This document shows, piece after piece, positions 17,185-25,891 of a stretch of 64,000 nucleotides of DNA. Source of the stretch: Verrucomicrobiales bacterium. GTDB taxonomy: Bacteria; Verrucomicrobiota; Verrucomicrobiia; Verrucomicrobiales; DEV007. Position 1 is the stretch's first letter. Each line of letters opens with the position of its first letter. The translations under genes were made by a program, and so were the position numbers. The notes under the pieces are model-generated. The model made no database searches, was not told the origin of the DNA, and saw only the letters and a program-made list of their open reading frames with translations. The stretch spans positions 1 to 64,000 of the forward strand of contig JARGNI010000004.1 of the NCBI GenBank assembly GCA_029213195.1, written 5' to 3'.

Positions 17185-17583
17185 TCACGCCAGAAACACC
17201 GGCTTCTTCCAGATCGGAACCGTCTCCTTGATCCGGCGCAGATACTCGCGGCTGATCTCGAACCCTTCCGCACTGTGAGCTGTCTGGACCCGGATGAGAA
17301 TGGATGCCTCTCCCACCGCGACGAATCCGATCTTGTGGTGAACCAACGCGAGATGTCCCGGAAACTCCGCAGTCATCGCTTCTCCGATACGATTGAGCTC
17401 TTTCAACGCCATATCCTCGTAAAACGAGTAGTCGATCCCCGAAATCTCACGTCCGTTTTCCCGATCCCGAACGACGCCATGAAAGCGCAGATCGGCCCCG
17501 TGAGAAGTCGATGGCTCGAGTCGTTTTTCGACTTCGGAAATCGATTCCGTGGTGATCGAAGCAAAAAAGCGCAGGCTGGCCAT
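17185..17583 (-). CDS. moaE: Molybdopterin synthase catalytic subunit
   Basis: 132 residues from the ATG at 17583; the longer frame to 17691 has no matching homology and crosses the gnd promoter region. Family features: LRFHGVVRDRENGREISGID, YSFYEDMALKEL, a VHHKIGFVAVGEASILI strand pair and the C-terminal RIKETVPIWKKPVF with the conserved lysines. MoaE with thiocarboxylated MoaD inserts two sulfurs into precursor Z to make molybdopterin. No moaD, moaC or moaA is in the window, so this is an isolated copy from a scattered pathway. It converges on the alkene reductase with a 23-bp gap and diverges from gnd. Confidence 0.9.
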   Translation of the reverse strand: MASLRFFASITTESISEVEKRLEPSTSHGADLRFHGVVRDRENGREISGIDYSFYEDMALKELNRIGEAMTAEFPGHLALVHHKIGFVAVGEASILIRVQTAHSAEGFEISREYLRRIKETVPIWKKPVFLA

Positions 17584-17683
17584 GAGAAATCCGGTGGATA
17601 GGAAACGAAATGAGCGCTTGCGATTGCCCCCACGTGAGTAGGATGGAGCCACAAACGATTCAAACAAACAAAGAACACGTGAG

Positions 17684-19129
17684 ATGAGCAAGAGCGATTT
17701 TGGACTGATTGGCCTCGCCGTGATGGGGCAGAACCTGGTGCTGAATGTGGAGAGCCGCGGATTTCGCGTCTCCGTCTACAACCGGACGACTGAGACGATG
17801 AAGGACTTCATCGCCGAGAATCCCGACAAGAACCTCTACGGAGCCGAAACGCTCGAAGATTTCATCGAGAGCCTGGAGCGCCCTCGCAAGGTCATGATCC
17901 TGGTCAAATCCAGTGCCGGTGGCGACCCCAACGATCGCGATGCCGTCGACAAGGTGATCGACAGCCTCGTGCCTCTCCTCGACGAAGGCGATCTCATCAT
18001 CGATGGAGGAAACACCTACTTCATCCACACCGAGCGTCGCTCCAAGGATCTCGCGGAGAAAGGACTCCTCTTCATCGGTTCCGGAGTTTCCGGCGGAGAA
18101 GAAGGAGCCCGCAAGGGACCTTCCATCATGCCTGGCGGACCCACCAGCTCGTGGGAAATCATCAAGCCGATTTTCGAGGCGATCACAGCCAAGGTCGACG
18201 GCGTTCCTTGCGTCACTCACATTGGAAAAGGAGGCGCGGGTCACTTTGTGAAGATGGTCCACAACGGGATCGAGTACGGCGACATGCAGCTGATCTGCGA
18301 AGCCTACGAGATCTTCAAACGCGCCGGCATTTCCAATGACGAGATGGCGGAGATCTTCACGAAGTGGAATGAAGGACCTCTCGAGTCCTTTCTCATCCAG
18401 ATCACGAGCAAGATCTTTGAAGAAAAAGATCCCGAAACCGGGAAACATCTTGTCGATCTCATCGTCGACAAGGCCGGACAGAAAGGAACCGGTCGCTGGA
18501 CGGTGATGAACGCCGCTGCCAACGCCGTCGTGATCTCGACGATCAATGCCGCCGTGGAAGCCCGGATTCTCTCCTCGAAGAAAGACGAGCGCCTTGCCGC
18601 TGCACCGATCCTGCAAGGACCCGAAGCCGACGTGTCCATGGACAAGGAAGAGCTCGTCCAGAAAGTGCACGACGCGCTCTACGCTTCGAAGATCATCTCC
18701 TACGCCCAGGGACTCGACCTCATCCAGGAAGTCAGCCAGGTGCATGACTGGGGAGTCGATCTCGGAAGCTGTGCCCGCATCTGGCGCGGGGGATGCATCA
18801 TCCGCGCCCGCTTCCTCAACCGCATCACCGAGGCCTACGAGCGGACTCCGGATCTCACGAACCTCATGCTCGACGATTTCTTCACCGAGATTCTCAACAG
18901 CAACCAGGGCGCCTGGCGCGAAATCGTTGCCCTCGGTGTGACCAACGGCATCCCGATGCCGGCATTCAGTGCCTCGCTGAGCTACTACGATGCCTATCGC
19001 TCCCCAGTTCTTCCCGCCAATTTGCTTCAAGCCCAGCGCGATTTCTTCGGTGCCCACACTTACGAGCGGGTCGACAAGCCTGCCGGCGAGTGGTTCCACA
19101 CCCAGTGGCCCGAGCTGATCGAGGACTAG
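17684..19129 (+). CDS. gnd: 6-phosphogluconate dehydrogenase, decarboxylating
   Basis: 481 residues, full length for the long, dimeric class. Rossmann nucleotide site FGLIGLAVMGQNLVLN at the N-terminus, with NRTT (33-36) positioned for the NADP phosphate. Catalytic segment GVSGGEEGARKGPS (134-147) and KMVHNGIEYGDMQL with Lys190 and Asn194. C-terminal PANLLQAQRDFFGAHTYER closes the partner active site. Oxidises 6-phosphogluconate to ribulose 5-phosphate with release of CO2 and NADPH in the pentose phosphate pathway. Transketolase of the same pathway is encoded at 50.7 kb. The gene has its own upstream region (100 bp divergent from moaE) and ends with a strong terminator at 19157. Confidence 0.98.
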   Translation: MSKSDFGLIGLAVMGQNLVLNVESRGFRVSVYNRTTETMKDFIAENPDKNLYGAETLEDFIESLERPRKVMILVKSSAGGDPNDRDAVDKVIDSLVPLLDEGDLIIDGGNTYFIHTERRSKDLAEKGLLFIGSGVSGGEEGARKGPSIMPGGPTSSWEIIKPIFEAITAKVDGVPCVTHIGKGGAGHFVKMVHNGIEYGDMQLICEAYEIFKRAGISNDEMAEIFTKWNEGPLESFLIQITSKIFEEKDPETGKHLVDLIVDKAGQKGTGRWTVMNAAANAVVISTINAAVEARILSSKKDERLAAAPILQGPEADVSMDKEELVQKVHDALYASKIISYAQGLDLIQEVSQVHDWGVDLGSCARIWRGGCIIRARFLNRITEAYERTPDLTNLMLDDFFTEILNSNQGAWREIVALGVTNGIPMPAFSASLSYYDAYRSPVLPANLLQAQRDFFGAHTYERVDKPAGEWFHTQWPELIED

Positions 19130-19156
19130 TCGTTCTGCGATCCTGTTTGATTCGAG

Positions 19157-19185
19157 AAAGGGAGACCAGCCGGTCTCCCTTTTTT
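19157..19185 (+). terminator. Rho-independent terminator of gnd
   Basis: Eight-base perfect stem GGGAGACC (19160-19167) and GGTCTCCC (19172-19179) with the loop AGCC, extended by AAA on the left and followed by six T. It lies 27 bp after the gnd stop. Textbook intrinsic terminator. Confidence 0.93.
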
Positions 19186-19254
19186 GTGGCGGGATTGGAA
19201 ACTGCGAAACTGAAATTCCAAGAAGAGACGTTTTCTTGCCTTTGCTTCGCGGTC

Positions 19255-19272
19255 GGAAGGCTTGTGCCTTCC
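19255..19272. repeat. Short hairpin GGAAGGC-TTGT-GCCTTCC
   Basis: Perfect 7-base inverted repeat with a TTGT loop in the spacer between the gnd terminator and the ThuA-like gene. There is no T-run after it. It has the shape of the small dispersed palindromes seen in intergenic DNA of this window, but the arm sequence differs from the copies at 32.1 and 43.7 kb, so it is a separate element or a chance hairpin. Confidence 0.4.
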
Positions 19273-19343
19273 GCTACAGAAAATCTTTCACCCTGATGAA
19301 GCTATGGCGAGCCCGGATCGAATCTGATAGGTCTCTCCCGTCC

Positions 19344-20147
19344 ATGCGATTTCTCCGATATACCTTTCCTGCGCTTCTTGCCTTCACCCTCCTCGCGACC
19401 TTTGCGATCGCGCAGAAGAAGAAGAAATCTTATCCCAAGAAGGAGTTTTACTCAGGCAAGCCGATCCAGGCATTGATCGTCACAGGAGGCTGCTGCCACA
19501 ACTACCTTTACCAGACTTTCGCCCTGGGATCCGGGGTGCAGAAGGTCGCCAATGTCGATTTCGAGGTCGTGCACGTCGGCGGAAAAGGCACCTCCGCCAT
19601 GATCGATCTCTACAATGATCCGGACTGGGCCGAACCCTACGACGTCGTGGTTCACAACGAATGCTTCGCCAACACGGCGGAACCCGACTACATCCGGCGG
19701 ATCACCGAAACTCACCGGGCCGGCACGCCATCCGTGGTCGTACACTGCGCGATGCATTCCTACCGAGCGGCGGAGATCGACGACTGGCGAAAATTCCTCG
19801 GAGTCACGAGCCGCCACCATGAACACCAGAGCAACTACCCGGTGAAAGTAGAAAAGCCGGATCATCCGGTCATGAAGGGCTTCCCAAGCGACTGGGTCAC
19901 GCCCAAGGACGAACTTTATATCATCGAGAAGGTCTGGCCGAACACCACGGTCCTCGCGACTTCGGTCAGTGAAAAGACCCAGAAAAAACAACCCGTGATG
20001 TGGGTGAATGACTTCGATGGCACCCGGGTGGTCGGCACCACCTATGGACACTCCGATGCGACATTCGACGACGATGTCTTCATCCGATTCCTCGCCCGGG
20101 CGATCGTCTGGACCTCCGGGGTCGAAGAGGCAGTGGCGACCGAGTAG
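19344..20147 (+). CDS. Secreted ThuA-like domain protein
   Basis: 267 residues from the ATG at 19344, which starts a signal peptide (RYTFPALLAFTLLATFAIAQ). A lysine-rich patch KKKKSYPKK follows. The ThuA fold (a glutamine-amidotransferase-like flavodoxin fold) is marked by QALIVTGGCCHNY, YDVVVHNECFAN, THRAGTPSVVVHCAMHSYR, VEKPDHPVMKGFP and a late GTTYGHSDATFDDD. In Verrucomicrobia and Planctomycetes such proteins are exported and associated with sugar catabolism; a role in trehalose or other disaccharide use is inferred from the founding family member and is not proven. Two adjacent Cys in GGCCHN are normal for this branch. The 19236 frame extension crosses a repeat hairpin and is not used. 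Confidence 0.88.
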   Translation: MRFLRYTFPALLAFTLLATFAIAQKKKKSYPKKEFYSGKPIQALIVTGGCCHNYLYQTFALGSGVQKVANVDFEVVHVGGKGTSAMIDLYNDPDWAEPYDVVVHNECFANTAEPDYIRRITETHRAGTPSVVVHCAMHSYRAAEIDDWRKFLGVTSRHHEHQSNYPVKVEKPDHPVMKGFPSDWVTPKDELYIIEKVWPNTTVLATSVSEKTQKKQPVMWVNDFDGTRVVGTTYGHSDATFDDDVFIRFLARAIVWTSGVEEAVATE

Positions 20148-20168
20148 ATTTTTCGTTTGGTTCAGATA

Positions 20169-20203
20169 CGGGGAGGTTGGAAATTCGTTTTCCGACCTCC
20201 CCG
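20169..20203. terminator. Long hairpin between convergent genes
   Basis: A 15-base-pair stem (20169-20183 with 20189-20203, a single G-U wobble, five-base TTCGT loop) sits between the ends of the ThuA-like gene and the PDZ gene, which converge. It is GC-rich at the base but no T-run follows on either strand. It is best read as a bidirectional terminator or transcript-end stabiliser. Confidence 0.65.
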
Positions 20204-20243
20204 GATTCTACTCTTCAACAAGAGCGAGTTTCAGATGCTCTCG

Positions 20244-21137
20244 CTAGAGAATCCGAGGTGGCATTTGCGGCGGCATGGGAGCCGATATTCTTTTCTTCAA
20301 AGGAATCGGAAGTGAAAGCTGGGATAGATCATCCAGCTTCATCTTCTTGAGGTGTTCGCGGGCCTTCTCCGGCAAACCTTCGACCCCTTTCTCGGCGTCG
20401 AGAGGCCCTTCGTGAATCAGCTGATCGCTCCCATCCCGGATCGTGATCGTGGTTTCTCCCCCATTGGTTTCGAGGGTCACCGATCCATTTGGATTGTCGA
20501 TCGTGACCATTCCTTCCTTTCCAAAAACATGGATGGGGAAGCTCGGCTCCCCCCTTCCACCGGTCGGGGTGTCCCCGTTCGCTTTCCCCAAAGATCCAGG
20601 AGGTTCCGCCCCGCTCCGATTTTTCATCCACTGTTCCCAGATTTCCTGCTGCTTTCTCATCTGATCCTTCCACGGATGCGATGGATCGGAGGCTCTGGCC
20701 TGAAGGTCGGGGCGAAAAACGGTGGGGATGGCTTCGGGGTCGAGAGCCCCCAACCGGACTTCCATCTTCGTTCGCTCTCCCTGACGGATGAGGTGAAGCT
20801 CTACTTTGTCGCCAGGAGCCCGCGTATTGATGAGAAGGGCCAAGTGCTCCGGACTGATAAGTCGCTGATTGTCGAGCTGGACGAGAATGTCTTTCGTCTC
20901 CAACCCCGAGTCGGCAGCTGGCGTGCCTTCGAGCACATCGTGAATCTGGATTCCAAATCCCGGATCAAGGCCGAGGTAATCCCGCAGAGAGGGAGAAACC
21001 GATGCCGTGGCGACGCCAAGCATCGCGCGCTCCTGCTCGGCCTGTGTCCCCTCCGCAGCTGCGCTCTCCGTCTCCGGACTCGCAAATGCGATCCCCAGCG
21101 AGGCGCCGAGACAAAGAAACAGTCCGAAGGTTTTCAT
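20244..21137 (-). CDS. Secreted PDZ-domain protein
   Basis: 297 residues with a signal peptide (MKTFGLFLCLGASLGIAFAS). A single PDZ domain spans about residues 38-133: LGVATASVSPSLRDYLGLDP, then VLEGTPAADSGLETKDILVQ and LHLIRQGERTKMEVRLG. This is the second, peptide-binding type of domain found in DegP-like proteases, but there is no protease domain. Residues 150-297 have a coiled segment, a beta-rich part (MVTIDNPNGSVTLETNGG) and a proline-rich end. It follows the small membrane protein gene on the same strand after 34 bp, so the two are probably one operon; a joint envelope role, such as stress sensing, is an inference. Confidence 0.85.
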   Translation of the reverse strand: MKTFGLFLCLGASLGIAFASPETESAAAEGTQAEQERAMLGVATASVSPSLRDYLGLDPGFGIQIHDVLEGTPAADSGLETKDILVQLDNQRLISPEHLALLINTRAPGDKVELHLIRQGERTKMEVRLGALDPEAIPTVFRPDLQARASDPSHPWKDQMRKQQEIWEQWMKNRSGAEPPGSLGKANGDTPTGGRGEPSFPIHVFGKEGMVTIDNPNGSVTLETNGGETTITIRDGSDQLIHEGPLDAEKGVEGLPEKAREHLKKMKLDDLSQLSLPIPLKKRISAPMPPQMPPRIL

Positions 21138-21171
21138 GAGAAGTTCAGGATCGGAGCAAACCCGTCTACCA

Positions 21172-21723
21172 TCATCTCGTCGGAAGTGGAACGATCACTT
21201 CTTCGCTGCGAGGTTTGAAATAGCGGATATTCGTTTCCGTCGCCGGGTCGTGCCAATGATAGGCATCCCGGTACTCCAGGTTGAGCTTTTCTCGAGGTCC
21301 CTCTGCGGTGTCGACGACACCACCTGAACTCGAGTCGATGAGGTATCCCTGCGCGGAAACCGGAACGAAGCCTTCGACCGAAGCCGAAGTGGAGGCAGGT
21401 GCGCCTCCAGGCACAGCAATAGGCCGACTCTCTGCCACTTCCGGGGTGGTTGCTCCCCGGAACAGCGGAGCGTACTGGAACGCAAGGTAGGAGGCAAATA
21501 CAACACAGGCGGCGATGGACAGCGGGATGAGTCGATGCCATCGCAGGGCAGTCGCTTCCGCAATTTCCGTTTCTGCGATTCGCTCGTAGTCTCCCTGGAA
21601 CTCGTTGAGAAGACGCACATCGAGCGCCGAAGGCTCAAGTTTTTTCAAAAGAGATTCCAACTCTCGATCCTCGAACTCGGGGGAGTCGGGTGAGAAGTCA
21701 GGGTCTGTCGGATTCGTGCTCAT
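21172..21723 (-). CDS. Single-pass membrane protein, anti-sigma-like layout
   Basis: 183 residues from the ATG at 21723 (an ATG at 21744 would add MSALRIK). Acidic N-terminal 60 residues, predicted cytoplasmic, then one transmembrane helix (IPLSIAACVVFASYLAFQY, about 65-83), then a periplasmic Ser/Pro-rich linker and a compact C-terminal part with YRDAYHWHDPATETNIRYFK. The order cytoplasmic helix, single TM, periplasmic domain is that of anti-sigma factors, but no sigma factor gene is adjacent and no HxxxCxxC motif is present. I do not recognise the family. Its position 34 bp upstream of the PDZ gene suggests a two-gene operon. Confidence 0.75.
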   Translation of the reverse strand: MSTNPTDPDFSPDSPEFEDRELESLLKKLEPSALDVRLLNEFQGDYERIAETEIAEATALRWHRLIPLSIAACVVFASYLAFQYAPLFRGATTPEVAESRPIAVPGGAPASTSASVEGFVPVSAQGYLIDSSSGGVVDTAEGPREKLNLEYRDAYHWHDPATETNIRYFKPRSEEVIVPLPTR

Positions 21724-21824
21724 CTTTATCCGTAGAGCGGACAAAGATCTGCAATTCGTTCAAAAAAATCGTTGGGCAGAAGGAAATCGCCCTTCTCCGA
21801 GTCGGAGGCTCTCTCGGCAACAAG

Positions 21825-23207
21825 CTAGGAAAGCGGCTTGGTCGAAGCGATGCGCTTCTGCCAACGACTGATCTGTCGATTCACATTCGCCGGAGAAGGC
21901 GCTCCGATGGCTTTCCTTGCTTTCAACGCGGTTTTCACATCGAGAACGCGAAAGACATCCGGCTCGAATGCAGGTGAGAACTGCTGAAACTCCTCGAGAC
22001 TCAAATCGGGAAATCCCCGATTCTCCTGGATGCTGTAGGCGGTCAGTTTCCCGATAATCTCATGGGCATCCCGGAAAGGGACCTTGTGCAGGACGAGGTA
22101 ATCCGCCAGATCCGTCGCGAGAAGAAACGGGTCGGATGTCGCGTTTGCCGTGCGATCCTCCCGCACCTTGGCAGCCTTCATCATCTCGGTGAAGACATCG
22201 AGCGCCAGCTTGATCTGGTCGATGGAATCAAAGAGCGGTTCTTTGTCCTCCTGGAGATCCCGATTGTAGGTCATGGGAAGTCCCTTGATCGTGGTAAGGA
22301 GAGAAGTCAGGTTTCCAATGAGTCGTCCGGTCTTTCCACGAGTCAGCTCGGCCACATCTGGATTCTTTTTCTGCGGCATCAAGCTGGAACCCGTGGTGTG
22401 GGCATCGCTCAACTCGATGAATCCAAACTCTGCGGAAGCCCAGAGAATCACATCTTCACTGAGCCGGGACAGATGGATCCCGACCATCGAAATGGTGAAG
22501 AGCAATTCGGCGATGTAGTCCCGATCGCTCACCGCATCCATGCTGTTTTGCGTGATGGCTGGAAACCCGAGCTTCTCGGCAACGAGAGCCCGATTCAGCG
22601 GGATTGTAGAACCCGCGAGAGCACCGGAACCGAGGGGCATGACGTTGATCCGCTTGTAGCCATCCCGAACCCTTTCCTTGTCTCGCTCAAGCGTTTCGAC
22701 ATAGGCAAGCAGATGGTGCGCAAAGAGGACCGGCTGTCCTCGCTGCAGGTGGGTGTAGCCCGGAACCACCGCCTCGGGATGATTCACGGAAAGCGTGAGA
22801 AGAGAATCCTGCATCGCGACGAGCCGATTGAAGATCGCCTGGGACTCGGCCCGGCAATAGAGGCGCGTGTCGAGAGCGACCTGATCGTTTCGACTTCTCG
22901 CAGTGTGAAGCTTCGCTCCGGGTGCCCCGATCTTCTCGGTCAGGGCCGATTCGATGTTCATGTGGATGTCTTCGAGACTGGTCCGGAAACGAAATTCGTT
23001 CGATTCGATCTCGGATTTGATCTCCCGAAGACCTTTCGCAATGGCGCGTTCTTCCGTCTTGTTGATGATGCCGGCATCCGCCAGGGCAGCGGCATGCGCA
23101 ATCGACCCCTCGATATCATAGGCATAGAGACGCCAATCGTAGGAGATCGACTCTCCGTAACGCTGCACCAGGTTTGAAGTCTCTGTCTGAAAACGGCCCT
23201 TCCACAT
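21825..23207 (-). CDS. argH: Argininosuccinate lyase
   Basis: 460 residues, full length. MWKGRF opening typical of ArgH, EDIHMNIESAL, TARSRNDQVALDTRLY (substrate-binding), GYTHLQRGQPV with the catalytic-base His, and the fumarase/lyase signature GSSLMPQKKNPD (273-284) with the catalytic Ser. C-terminal FRDAHEIIGKL. Cleaves argininosuccinate to arginine and fumarate, the last step of arginine synthesis, as a cytoplasmic tetramer. No other arg gene is in the window. The 101-bp gap to the next gene downstream shows no obvious terminator. Confidence 0.98.
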   Translation of the reverse strand: MWKGRFQTETSNLVQRYGESISYDWRLYAYDIEGSIAHAAALADAGIINKTEERAIAKGLREIKSEIESNEFRFRTSLEDIHMNIESALTEKIGAPGAKLHTARSRNDQVALDTRLYCRAESQAIFNRLVAMQDSLLTLSVNHPEAVVPGYTHLQRGQPVLFAHHLLAYVETLERDKERVRDGYKRINVMPLGSGALAGSTIPLNRALVAEKLGFPAITQNSMDAVSDRDYIAELLFTISMVGIHLSRLSEDVILWASAEFGFIELSDAHTTGSSLMPQKKNPDVAELTRGKTGRLIGNLTSLLTTIKGLPMTYNRDLQEDKEPLFDSIDQIKLALDVFTEMMKAAKVREDRTANATSDPFLLATDLADYLVLHKVPFRDAHEIIGKLTAYSIQENRGFPDLSLEEFQQFSPAFEPDVFRVLDVKTALKARKAIGAPSPANVNRQISRWQKRIASTKPLS

Positions 23208-23296
23208 ACCAGTGATTTCGTGCCGTCGGGACTCCTTTTCAACTTGGATTTTGTGAGGCGGTGCAACCGGAGTGCCTCACCAGACCCCGCAAGAAA

Positions 23297-23779
23297 TCAC
23301 CCCACCTTGCCGAGGCGCATCTCGATGAGATTTTCACACACCCCGTCGGAGCGCAGCTTGTCGCAGCAGGCCTCGATCCGCATCGACTTCGAGGAAGGTC
23401 GAAACCCGAGTCGACGGGTGATGCAATCGACCAGCAACGCCACGTTGTCGTCGGCAAACTCGATCACCTTTCCGCAATCCACGCAGATGAGATGGTTGTG
23501 ATCCGGCGAATCGAGAAAGTTGGGATCATAGACCCTTTCGTCCCGACCGAGATCGATCTCCCGCAGGAGTCCGCACTCGACGAGGAGACTGATCGTCCGA
23601 TAGAGCGTGGCCCGTGACGTTTTTGGATCGAGTTTCCGCGCCTTGGTGAGCAATTCCTCGGCGGTAAAATGATCATCACTATCGAATGCGGCATCGACGA
23701 TCACATCCCGCTGCGAGGTGCGTCGCATGCCTCGTTCGCTGATGAATTCGTCGAACTTTTTTTTGACCTCAGTCTTCAT
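23297..23779 (-). CDS. Fur-family transcriptional regulator
   Basis: 160 residues from the ATG at 23779. The winged helix shows MRRTSQRDVIVDAAFDSDDH and TSRATLYRTISLLVECGLL, the DNA-recognition helix pattern of Fur/PerR/Zur. The metal part has HNHLICVDCGKVIEF with Cys99 and Cys102, but the usual second CxxC near the C-terminus is replaced by Cys138-Cys139 and Cys148. A metal-responsive repressor acting as a dimer is expected; which metal or peroxide is sensed cannot be told. It diverges from manA across an 84-bp region. Codons upstream to 23977 are an open-frame extension over the manA start and are rejected. Confidence 0.92.
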   Translation of the reverse strand: MKTEVKKKFDEFISERGMRRTSQRDVIVDAAFDSDDHFTAEELLTKARKLDPKTSRATLYRTISLLVECGLLREIDLGRDERVYDPNFLDSPDHNHLICVDCGKVIEFADDNVALLVDCITRRLGFRPSSKSMRIEACCDKLRSDGVCENLIEMRLGKVG

Positions 23780-23863
23780 TTCGGTTCCCGGATGAGAAAA
23801 AGTGAGAGTTTCGGAAAGAATCCTGCTAAACCCTCTTCTATTCCTACCAGAAACTTCGTGAAC

Positions 23864-24835
23864 ATGTCCACCCCGTCTACCGCTATTCTTCGATTCGATC
23901 CGATTTTTCAGACCCGGGTTTGGGGAGGAAGAGCGATGGAAGAGCAATTGGGGAAAACCCTTCCCGATCCGGTCCAACCCTTTGGAGAATCCTGGGAGAT
24001 TTCGGCCCGAGACGAAGCCGACAGTCGGGTCCGGTCAGGAAAGTTTGCAGGGCAAACACTGAAACAGCTCTGGCAGAATCCCGAAACTCGAGCCGAGATC
24101 TTCGGTCCACGTGCCCCGAGCGGCGACCGATTCCCCCTCCTCTGCAAGATTCTCGATGCTCGCGACAAGTTGTCCATCCAGGTTCATCCTCCCGCCTCGG
24201 TTGCAGAGAAACTGGGAGGCGAGCCCAAGACCGAGGTCTGGTATATCGCTCATGCAGAGCCCGGAGCAGAACTCTATGTTGGTCTGAAAGAAGGCGTCAC
24301 CGATGAGATCTTTCACCATGCCCTGGAAAAAGGAACTGCCGAGTCGCTCGTTCATGCCATCCCGGTGAAGGCCGGGCAGCACATCTTCATCCCCAGCGGT
24401 AGACTGCACGCGATCGGTGCCGGGCTGCTCATATACGAGATCCAGCAAAACTCCGATACGACCTACAGGGTCTACGACTGGAACCGCACCGGACTCGATG
24501 GCAAGCCACGCGACCTTCATGTCTCGGAGTCGCTTCAATGCATCGATTTTTCCGACGTGGAACCAAAGATGGATTCCGCAAAGTGGTCCCTTCTTACCGA
24601 GTGCGAGCATTTTCGACTCGAAAAACACCGGGTCGGCCCCAGCCATTCCCTGAGCGACGCCACCGAGCAACGCTTTGCAATCGTCACGGTCGTCTCCGGA
24701 GAATTGACACAAAACGGAGATCGCTATCTTCCGGGTGATTTCTTCATGGTCGCCTCCGGATACAAGGGCGACTACCCCGTCGGTGGCCCCGAGGGAGCCG
24801 AAGTGCTTCTCACGTTGTGGCCCATGGGATCGTAG
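23864..24835 (+). CDS. manA: Mannose-6-phosphate isomerase, type I
   Basis: 323 residues from the ATG at 23864. Short Bacillus-like type I form: FDPIFQTRVWGGRAMEEQLG, ESWEISARDEADS, LCKILDARDKLSIQVHPP with the zinc-binding Gln-His, KTEVWYIAHAEPGAELYVGL with the zinc Glu, and FIPSGRLHAIGAGLLIYEIQ with the zinc His, followed by QQNSDTTYRVYDW. Interconverts mannose 6-phosphate and fructose 6-phosphate. Suits both sugar catabolism and GDP-mannose supply. kdsD follows convergently with a 15-bp gap. The Fur-family gene is divergent, so the 84 bp between may carry its operator. Confidence 0.95.
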   Translation: MSTPSTAILRFDPIFQTRVWGGRAMEEQLGKTLPDPVQPFGESWEISARDEADSRVRSGKFAGQTLKQLWQNPETRAEIFGPRAPSGDRFPLLCKILDARDKLSIQVHPPASVAEKLGGEPKTEVWYIAHAEPGAELYVGLKEGVTDEIFHHALEKGTAESLVHAIPVKAGQHIFIPSGRLHAIGAGLLIYEIQQNSDTTYRVYDWNRTGLDGKPRDLHVSESLQCIDFSDVEPKMDSAKWSLLTECEHFRLEKHRVGPSHSLSDATEQRFAIVTVVSGELTQNGDRYLPGDFFMVASGYKGDYPVGGPEGAEVLLTLWPMGS

Positions 24836-24850
24836 GAAAAGAGAAGTCGG

Positions 24851-25825
24851 CTAGACCACGTCGACCCGGGTGAGGTCCTGGGTATCGATCAATCCGACAG
24901 GACGGCTCGCCGCATCGACTACCACGAGATCATCGATGCGATGGTCCTCGAGAAGTCGGAGCACTTCTCCGACAAGTCGGTCTTCGCTGACGTGGATGGG
25001 ATCACGTGTCATCAACTCTCCGACAGGAATCGAAGCGATCTCGCAGTCCTGATCCTGGAAGGCTCGCACAAAATCGCCCTGGGTGAAAACCCCGGCGAGT
25101 TTCCCCGATTCGTCGGCCACGATAACGGCGCCGGAACGCGCCTGGGTCATGCGTGCAATCGCATCGGTCACCGTGAGATCGCCGGAAACGACGACAACCT
25201 CGTCGCCTTTCCGCATGATGTCACCCGCTCGGAGGAGAAGGGCGCGACCGAGAGATCCTCCTGGGTGAAGCTCGGCAAAATGTTCCTTGGTGAACCCCCG
25301 CGCCTCGAGGAGGACCATCGCGAGGGCGTCTCCGATCACGAGCGTATTGGTCGTACTCGAGGTTGGAGCGAGATTGAGGGGACAAGCCTCTCGTTTTACG
25401 TTGATATCGATCACACAATCGGCAGTCTTCCCCAGGGTGGAGCCGGGTTTTCCCGTAATCGCAATCACTTTCGCCTGTCTCCGCTTCAGATGGGGCAAGA
25501 CGCTGAGCAGTTCCGCGGTTTCTCCGGAATAGCTCAGGGCAATGACGCTGTCTCCCGCGTTGACCAACCCGAGATCGCCGTGGATTGCATCCTGACAATT
25601 CAAAACGGAGGCCGGAGCCCCCGTCGAGTTGAGCGTCGCCGCCAGTTTGCTCCCGACATTTCCGGATTTTCCCACCCCGACAATGGCAATGCGGGCCCCA
25701 CGATCGAGGGTAGATTTCAAGGTCTCTACCGCTTCGATAAAAGACGCATCCAATCGCTCATGGAGACGAGTGAGCTCCTCGATCTCCAGCGAGATGACAC
25801 GGCGGGCTTTTTCCAGATGATCCAT
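24851..25825 (-). CDS. kdsD: KpsF/GutQ family arabinose-5-phosphate isomerase
   Basis: 324 residues from the ATG at 25825. N-terminal SIS domain (about 35-170) with AIVGVGKSGNVGSKLAATLN, LNCQDAIHGDLGLV and the SYSGET sugar-phosphate loop, then AITGKPGSTLGKTADCVIDI. C-terminal pair of CBS domains (about 205-322) including GDIMRKGDEVVVVSG and GELMTRDPIHVSED. Converts ribulose 5-phosphate to arabinose 5-phosphate, the first step to Kdo for lipopolysaccharide; so an LPS-bearing outer membrane is likely. The CBS pair may bind a nucleotide or the downstream sugar. The upstream 156 bp carries two overlapping hairpins (25892-25923). Confidence 0.95.
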   Translation of the reverse strand: MDHLEKARRVISLEIEELTRLHERLDASFIEAVETLKSTLDRGARIAIVGVGKSGNVGSKLAATLNSTGAPASVLNCQDAIHGDLGLVNAGDSVIALSYSGETAELLSVLPHLKRRQAKVIAITGKPGSTLGKTADCVIDINVKREACPLNLAPTSSTTNTLVIGDALAMVLLEARGFTKEHFAELHPGGSLGRALLLRAGDIMRKGDEVVVVSGDLTVTDAIARMTQARSGAVIVADESGKLAGVFTQGDFVRAFQDQDCEIASIPVGELMTRDPIHVSEDRLVGEVLRLLEDHRIDDLVVVDAASRPVGLIDTQDLTRVDVV

Positions 25826-25891
25826 ACCTATTGACGTCGGAAACGATAGAGCCTCCGAACAAGGGATCAACCGCTGCCTTTGCCTCCCGCA

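Noticed and set aside
21172-21723. Anti-sigma factor assignment
   Set aside because: Topology fits but no sigma factor gene is adjacent and the zinc anti-sigma motif is absent; kept as an unassigned membrane protein.
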